Shown here one piece after another: positions 58,204-64,000 of a stretch of DNA of 64,000 bases. The notes beneath the pieces are model-generated. The model saw nothing but the letters and a program-made list of their open reading frames with translations. It searched no databases and was not told where the DNA came from. This DNA comes from Scleroderma bovista. Its lineage: Eukaryota; Basidiomycota; Agaricomycetes; Boletales; Sclerodermataceae. Within the stretch, counting starts at the first letter, position 1; each line of letters starts with the position of its first letter. Position numbers and translations under genes: made by a program. The DNA lies in contig JAYMGJ010000068.1 of assembly GCA_037178675.1 (NCBI GenBank), positions 1 through 64,000 of the forward strand. Reading direction: 5' to 3'.

Positions 58204-59084
58204 AGCTCACTACTAGTTGGAATCAGACAGTATTCACAAGGAAATAGAGCGCTTACTGTGTCTATTGGGATTAGGAGACGTGGTGGGGGGAAGCGAGGAC
58301 GAATAGGAGTCCAACTTTTTAAAAGGGGTGCCATTGCGTTCCGTCGGCGGATCCCGACACCGACTCCTCAGGCCCCCTGAAGCTCCCCCATATGTTCGGC
58401 CCCAAAAGTGCAAAATCTTCGGCCCAAAATTGCGGATTTGAGGTCGAGATGTTGACAAAATAGGCCGATGTTCGGCCCTGGATTGCGGGCGAGTCGGGGT
58501 CTGTCAGATCGCAGACAGCATCAATTAGATCCTTTCTTACACCCTGGGGCAGTGTGTCTATGTGAGCAGCATGGCTTTATGTATTACTAGGCAGTGGCAC
58601 GGGTAAACGTTACATATATTACATGGAGGGGATCTAGTCTTGTACGTGTTGGTCGTGGTGGTTGAGGTGGTTGAGGTGGGAGATGGTGAACGGTGGTGGT
58701 GGTCGACGTAGCGACGGTGGTGACGATTGGCGTCACTGCCGTTCATGGAGGTGGTAGTGGTCGATGTGGTGGGGGTGGTGGCCAGGCGTGACCGCCGTTC
58801 GTGGTGGTGGTGGTCTAGGTAGTCGAGGTGGAGTGACGGTTGGCGTCACTCGTCGCCTTCACCACACGTTGTCGTCGTCGACATGTTGTGGTGGCATTTG
58901 CCATACGCGTCTTGTCGTCGTCGTCTTCGTCGATCTGGTGTAGGCATCCATCATGGGGTTCAGGCGGATCTTGGACTCTGGAGACTTCTGCTGTAAAACG
59001 TTCATTGCCAAGGGTTCGTTTCGAAGGACTCCTTCTCTAACTTATGTAAGGCAACGGCAATAGTATCTAACTACTGTGACCCTC
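58204..59084. other. intergenic with repetitive DNA, 881 bp
   Basis: Contains three copies of TTCGGCCC between 58395 and 58478, and a GGT/GTG-rich minisatellite-like tract from about 58640 to 58860. No gene was recognised; open frames here are products of the simple sequence. Confidence 0.5.
58640..58860. repeat. degenerate GTG-rich minisatellite
   Basis: Runs of GGTGGTGG and related trinucleotides are interspersed with a repeated block containing TTGGCGTCACT (58727-58737 and 58840-58850, 113 bp apart). This looks like a decayed longer tandem unit. Confidence 0.6.
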
Positions 59085-61287
59085 TCAATCAACAACTCGA
59101 AGTGGCTCGAAACTCTTTCTCCCAACAGCTTTCAACATCATCCCCTCTGGAGTCATTCTCTCCTTCACAACCTCCCATCCCGCCTCCTCCTCCCCCATAA
59201 ACACCTTGAGCAGCGCAGCTGAATAGCCACTAAGCATCGCCACACCCTCCCGGTCACACGTAACTGGCGCCGTAGTGCCCGGATAAACAGCAGCATGAGA
59301 CAGGTCCCAATAGACGATCTCGGGCATGTCGTATCCCGCCTCCTTGTACGCACGTTCAATCATGTCATGGTTCGTCTTCCACTGTCCTGCAGTATCATAT
59401 CCCTGCGACACGTCAAACTGCATATCTGTGAACACGAAGATGCGCTTGATCATGTCTTCCTGAGGCACCTTGTTCGCTATGGCAAGGGGTAAAATCAACC
59501 TTAAAAAGACCGCTTCGAAATCGGTGTTCATGCCCCAGTGTGCCTTTCCCATCTGTCTTACTGTCTCTCCCAGACCAACGTGGGCATCCTCAGAGTCAAG
59601 TGTGACAATCGAGGGGCAGGATGAGAATGTGATGAATGCATTGTGGAAGGGAGGTTTGGCTAGACGTGCGACGAGCAGTGAAAGGGTGAGTGCAGGCCAG
59701 ATGGGCTCGACGCGATAGTTGCTCGTCCTGCGTGTCGGGTACGAGACAGAGCCCATTGACCCCGATACGTCGCATATCGCAATGCAATTATCCAATGTCC
59801 CCGCTTCCCGAGTCCGAGCGACGAGTGTTGCCCACTGTGCTTCGACGGTCCGGAGCTCTGTCATAATGGCCTCACGCCGTGGACCAACTCCACCCCAACC
59901 ACCACATAACTCACCCTCCAACCGCACAGCTTCCATCGCAAGCGCATGCGGTGTCATCGTTGCCCCTGATAACCCTTTCCTCTGTCCAGACTCTACTTCC
60001 GCTAGGAACTTCGCAAACCTTACCCCATCGTGCGCATAAAACCTTCCTTTATTTGCGTTCATGCATAGTGAGGGAACGCGATCATACAGGATGGATGACC
60101 AGTTGTTGGAGGACATAAGTGGTTCAGGGACACAAAGTGCGCGTCGGGCACGTGTGAGGATTGATTTTTGGTAAAGGGCGCGGAGGACATGGAACGTGTT
60201 TGCTTCGACGGAGAACTGAGATTGGGACACAGATGCACATGCAGGCACGAGGAGGAACTGGGCATGGTTCAGCAGCATACAAATCGCGGATGCAATGTTT
60301 GTAACGCGATCATGCGATTTCCCAGGTGTGGGTGCCCATTTCGGAGCGAGCGAGAGCGAAAACTCGAGATCCTTGCGTTCCTTCTCCTTCTCCTTTCCCG
60401 CACCCTTGGGGATCTCGTCCAACTTATCCAACGTCTTGATGTCCTCGATGAGTTGTTCCGCAAACAGTCTCGATACGGCTATATACAACGCACGATACCG
60501 ATTCTCCCCAAGTTTCCTCGTCAACCGGGTATATGCACTTGCAAACTGCTCGTTACACTGTGCACGTGCCCACGCATTCTGTTCCTCGTTCGATTTAAAT
60601 GAGGGTTGGGAACGGCGGCGGCCGTTGCTGTGCAGAAAGTTGGGTCGCGTAGACCCGAAAGTGGTTTTGGGTGTAAGTTCGTCGAGGGTTGCTAGTGCGA
60701 GGATGTTGAGGAGGTCTTTCCAGTATCCGTGTGGCATGGGATGCCTGTGACAACTTTTATCGCTGGATGGAGGGAGACACAGTGGCATGACGAGGTATTT
60801 CAGGTTGTATATCGCTGTCCGGGGATGGTTCTCGTAGAGCCATCCGAATGCACTGCAAACGATGTGTATGAGCATGGAGTAGGGGTATGCAGATGAAGAG
60901 TATTACACACCGATAAAACAACTCTTTTTCGCCCTTTCCATCATGTATACTACGACAGTGCCAGATGATGTGCAGAGTCAGGGCTGGATCAACGGCCCAT
61001 GCATTTGCCAAGTAGCGATCCACCTCGCGGCCACTGACACCTTGTCTGAGCCCGATGTATGCATCGAGTGGGTGGGAGAGTGTGGAGCTGAATGCAGGAG
61101 CGCCATTTTCGGTGAGTTTAAGATGTGCGACTGAGTGTAGGGCGTCCATCATTTTGTTCGAGGGGGTTGGTTGCCAGTGCGGCTCGCCATGTAGGAGGAC
61201 ATCGAGGAATGCAGGATCAAATAGTTCTGGAATAGGAGGAAGCGTGACCGTCTGAGCTGTCTGAGCTGAGGGAGGAAGGGATGACAT
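59085..61287 (-). CDS. DUF2828-type protein with VWA-like C-terminal domain
   Basis: Two exons (61287 to about 60910, and about 60855-59085), about 720 residues. The N-terminal part is helical and resembles the DUF2828 repeat domain (PSNKMMDALHSVAHLKLTENG, YIGLRQGVSGREVDRYL-type block, AFGWLYENHPRTAIYNLKYL). The C-terminal part is a von Willebrand A-like fold with the MIDAS motif DVSGSMG, a metal site typical of ligand binding, followed by FVFTDMQFDVSQGY and EIVYWDLS. TROVE/Ro-like proteins share this helical-repeat plus VWA architecture, so RNA binding is conceivable but not shown. The start is the first ATG (61287). The function in fungi is unknown. Confidence 0.82.
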
Positions 61288-61830
61288 GCTGGGCTGGGTT
61301 CTGCTGGGAGAGAGCAGGGTAGTTAAATGTTGGCGTATTAGGGGCCCGTCATGACTCAAGAGCTTGAGTGGAGTTGACTCGGAGTGTCGACAACGTAGAC
61401 ACTAGAAAACGACTCCTCCCCACTCAGTACTGAGCGTACAGTGTCATTAACATCTTACCGGTGTAGGCGGTTCATCAAATCTATCCTGTCATTCTGGACA
61501 GGATGTAGTTGAAGCAGTGTAGAAGATAGAGCACATACATAAGATGATGCAATCTTCGCTTGTCGATGGTCAACGAGTCTCCTTGCCAGCTTCATCTGCC
61601 CGCGAGTGAGGTCAATGCAACGAGTCTTTGGGGAGCGAGCCAAATTCCTCGCCCCCAAGTGCAATTTTCCAATCCCGTCTCTCGATGCTTGTACAAAGAG
61701 CCATAGGATCGTAGCTGCGCACCGTCCATAACAGTGGTGGAGGACTCCTTGCACTGTTCCCGTCGACAATGCCCTTGGACCGCATCCAATTTCAAACCTT
61801 GTCTCTTGCACTATCGTTATCCTGACATTT
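61288..61830. other. divergent intergenic region, 543 bp
   Basis: Between the start codons of the DUF2828 gene and the three-TM membrane protein. An open frame on the minus strand (61811-61455) shows no family features and is judged spurious. No element was recognised. Confidence 0.4.
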
Positions 61831-63443
61831 ATGTCCAGCTCTCGTCCCGGGCGGTCATTGCGGCACCCCGCAAGGTCTGTGAGTGATCCAGGGCATCGCT
61901 ATATCACTCCCCCGACCACAGTTCGTTGGCCTCCGCCAGCGCGTCGAACAACTGAGCCGGTTGGACGGAGCAGACCGCCAGACCGCCATCGCCCTCGTTC
62001 TCGCGACTCTTCCACAGAGGGTGTTGGTGATTCGTCTGACCCTTCCCCCGATTCTCCCGTTCCTCCCAACAACCAGACATCCGGCGACGAAATCTCAGTC
62101 CAACTACACTCAATTCCTGCCTCAAGGCAAGAGACCTTCACTGTCCAACAGCAGAGTTCACGTACCAAGGATCTCCCACCACCGCCTCTTGAGATGCCCA
62201 TTGCTCAGACCTTCCCTGACGATGCCGGGTATGCTCCGGGCTTCTCAGCTCGCCATCAACACAGCTCTCAAGAATCTCGCTCGAACGTAGTTCGCCAGAC
62301 ATCACACCATGGGACCAACCGCGGGCGCTCCACTGGTCAGCACGAAGCGACGCACCCGCTAACCCCCCACAGATCGCATAGCAGCTCTGGTACACATCAT
62401 GTCAGCCGTCACCACAACACTGCACACCCAACTACCCGCCGCCGATCGCGATCTCGCCCTCCAAGTGCCAATTCTCACCGATATGCATCAAGTCCTCTAT
62501 ACCCGAATAATGGTGCTGAAGATAATCTGGCCTCGTCTCCGGACCATGTCAACAGCGCAACGCGTAGTGAACACAGGCACCATAATGTCCTATCGAGGAC
62601 ACATACCTCATCCAGTTTACACCATCGTCCAACTCCACCCACACCCGTCGAACCGGCACCTCTACATACCCCCCATAAACTACACGAACCCCAGCACCAT
62701 ACCGCTGATCCCACGCGGATCTCAGGCATTTTCCCAGTGCCTGGTCTGCACCCCAATATCGACCAGGATATCCAAACACCCTACGTCAAGATGCTACTCG
62801 CATTAGATGATATCCCACAGCTGTTCAATCTGCTAGGATCATTCTTTACTTGGATACTACTAGCCGGTTTCATCTTGTTTCCCGGAACGTTTGCCTCGTG
62901 GAAGGACGCGCCTGCTGGGAGCACCCAAAGCGAGATCTTAGCCATAGTCAACAATGTACCACTGTAGGTGCAGCTTTCATCCATCGAGGAATGATTTAAC
63001 ATCGTGGAAAAAGGCTGGTATTCGCATGGTTGTGCACTGGCGTTGGAGGGTGTGGGATGATCTGGCTATGGTGGCGATGGCAGAATAATTATATCTGGAT
63101 CGTGAACCGGATCTTTGTGTGAGTGAAGCACGCCATAGATCAAACCCTGCCTAATCCCCCCTATATCATCAGCCCTGGCCTTTTGAATTCTTTCGCGGGT
63201 GTGATTTCGACGTTGACAAACGTTTATGGCAGTCAAGGTGGTGTGTTCAGCTCGAGTGCCAAATCAACGATCATTGTGACAGGAAGCCTTACTGTGATTT
63301 GTGGAATTCTCGTACTGGTGTACCAGTTTGGGTTGATACGGAATCTTAGATTGGAACATGAGCGAGAGATTGGCGTGGAGAAAGCCGGAAAGCACGGAGA
63401 GGGTGCACTCGGAGAACAAAAGAGGCGCAGCATAGAAGCCTGA
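61831..63443 (+). CDS. conserved fungal three-TM membrane protein with long His/Ser/Pro-rich N-terminus
   Basis: Three exons (61831-62963, 63014-63118, 63173-63443), 1509 nt, 502 residues, phases consistent. The N-terminal 300 residues are disordered and rich in Ser, Pro, His and Arg (for example RRRSRSRPPS). The C-terminal part holds three membrane segments: LLGSFFTWILLAGFILFPG, LVFAWLCTGVGGCGMIWLWW and IIVTGSLTVICGILVLVYQF, with the conserved stretch PGLLNSFAGVISTLTNVYG between the last two. A charged cytosolic tail ends the protein. Such proteins occur widely in fungi but have no assigned function. Confidence 0.78.
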
Positions 63444-63804
63444 TCAAATGTGTTTTATTTCACGTACGACATGCTACTAGCATTTCTTGACGAATAGCAC
63501 GGCAAATGACTGCGGGTGGATTTGTGTGTCGTAGGTTGGGATACTCGGGTCCTGATGCAGATAGGAGTACAGCACCTCGTGCGGGAGGCAACGGGTCCTC
63601 GAGGCACAGGAGCAGTGTCAAGCACTGCGTTGTTAGTGCACTCACCTGCATTATAGACCCAACTATTGAGGAAAGGCCGTGCCAGAACCATCCAGACACT
63701 GGTCTCCGACTTGCAAGGGTAATGGAGGGACGTAAAAAGTATAGACTCTGCTACGGGGGAACAACGCCGTTTTATTTCATTGGGTGAAGGGAAGAGCGGG
63801 ATGG
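63444..63804. other. convergent intergenic region, 361 bp
   Basis: Between the stop codons of the membrane protein and the edge gene. Short open frames here have no family features. Confidence 0.4.
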
Positions 63805-64000
63805 TCATGACACGCTCAATAGCTGGGCAACTTTAGAGGCCACATCGCCCGAGGAGAGATTATCTAGTTCAACGTGTCTCTCAATGCCTCGCTCTGTGAA
63901 TACACGTTACGCTCAGTGTGCAGCATAGCACACGAGCGAGAAACGCACCGAAACGTGCGAATACGCGTGCGGGTGTTCCGTTAGCCTCCCTGATCAGGAT
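63805..64000 (-). CDS. C-terminal end of an unidentified gene, truncated by window edge
   Basis: Coding-like minus-strand sequence enters from beyond 64000. The last complete exon reads RGIERHVELDNLSSGDVASK followed by VAQLLSVS and a stop at 63805-63807. A GT-AG intron (about 63949 to 63898) joins it in phase to REANGTPARVFARF upstream. The family cannot be named from 45 residues. It is convergent with the membrane-protein gene. Confidence 0.45.

Noticed and set aside
61455..61811. 118-residue minus-strand protein between two divergent genes
   Set aside because: No conserved motif; it sits in the presumed promoter and lacks splice-site context.

Overview
The window is a gene-dense stretch of a filamentous fungal nuclear genome, most likely an Agaricomycete (Basidiomycota). 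The evidence is very intron-rich genes with 45-80 nt introns, a TF/phosphatase/autophagy gene set of basidiomycete type, a copper radical oxidase (glyoxal-oxidase-like) and a P450 of wood-decay type, Ser/Pro-rich RING and Zn2Cys6 proteins, and a lineage-type orphan family. There is no operon logic, no CRISPR array, no rRNA and no recognisable complete transposon. Splice models below were read by eye from GT/GC...AG signals plus reading-frame and family-motif continuity; where the exon lengths sum to a whole number of codons this is stated.

Layout. 1-2161 (-): membrane-anchored amidohydrolase, 3' end outside the window. 2162-5668: gene-poor, low-complexity segment with a 23-bp inverted repeat. 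5669-8521 (+): cytochrome P450. 8848-9500 (+): autophagy ubiquitin-like ATG12. 10022-11746 (+): F-box protein. 11892-14639 (-): DUR3-type urea/polyamine symporter, divergent from 15283-18118 (+): TCF25/Rqc1 ribosome quality-control factor. 18902-19675 (+): C2H2 zinc-finger protein. 20187-23178 (+): bifunctional mitochondrial ARG5,6. 23541-25973 (+): calcineurin A. 26307-26881 (-) and 27006-27757 (+): elongin C and UBC13, head to head. 28218-30062 (+): F-box/LRR-like protein. 31346-32030 (+): small orphan membrane protein. 32394-37249 (+): RING-H2 protein. 38027-44586 (-): 2016-residue SH3+TBC protein that lacks the canonical GAP fingers. 44912-45039 (+): intron-containing tRNA-Ile(AAU). 45411-47042 (+): RTA1-like 7-TM protein. 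48440-50639 (+): glyoxal oxidase. 50904-51776 (-): INO80 subunit IES6 with an apparently intron-split start codon. 52595-53812 (+): Zn2Cys6 regulator. 54690-56137 (+): orphan protein. 56746-58203 (-): second F-box protein of the same architecture as the one at 10 kb. 59085-61287 (-): DUF2828/VWA protein, divergent from 61831-63443 (+): three-TM Ser/His-rich membrane protein. 63805-64000 (-): C-terminal end of a further gene.

Themes. Several genes serve nitrogen/amino-acid metabolism (DUR3, ARG5,6), and their promoters carry the expected GATA-factor and Gcn4/CPC1-type sites. Several serve ubiquitin or protein quality control (UBC13, elongin C, RQC1, ATG12, three F-box-type proteins, RING-H2), but they are scattered on both strands and look like ordinary housekeeping neighbours, apart from the elongin C/UBC13 pair sharing a 124-bp promoter. 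No clear new multi-gene system is visible. The most unusual items are gene-structure features (split start codon, several GC-AG introns, 10-12 nt micro-exons), the apparently catalytically dead TBC protein and three orphan proteins.
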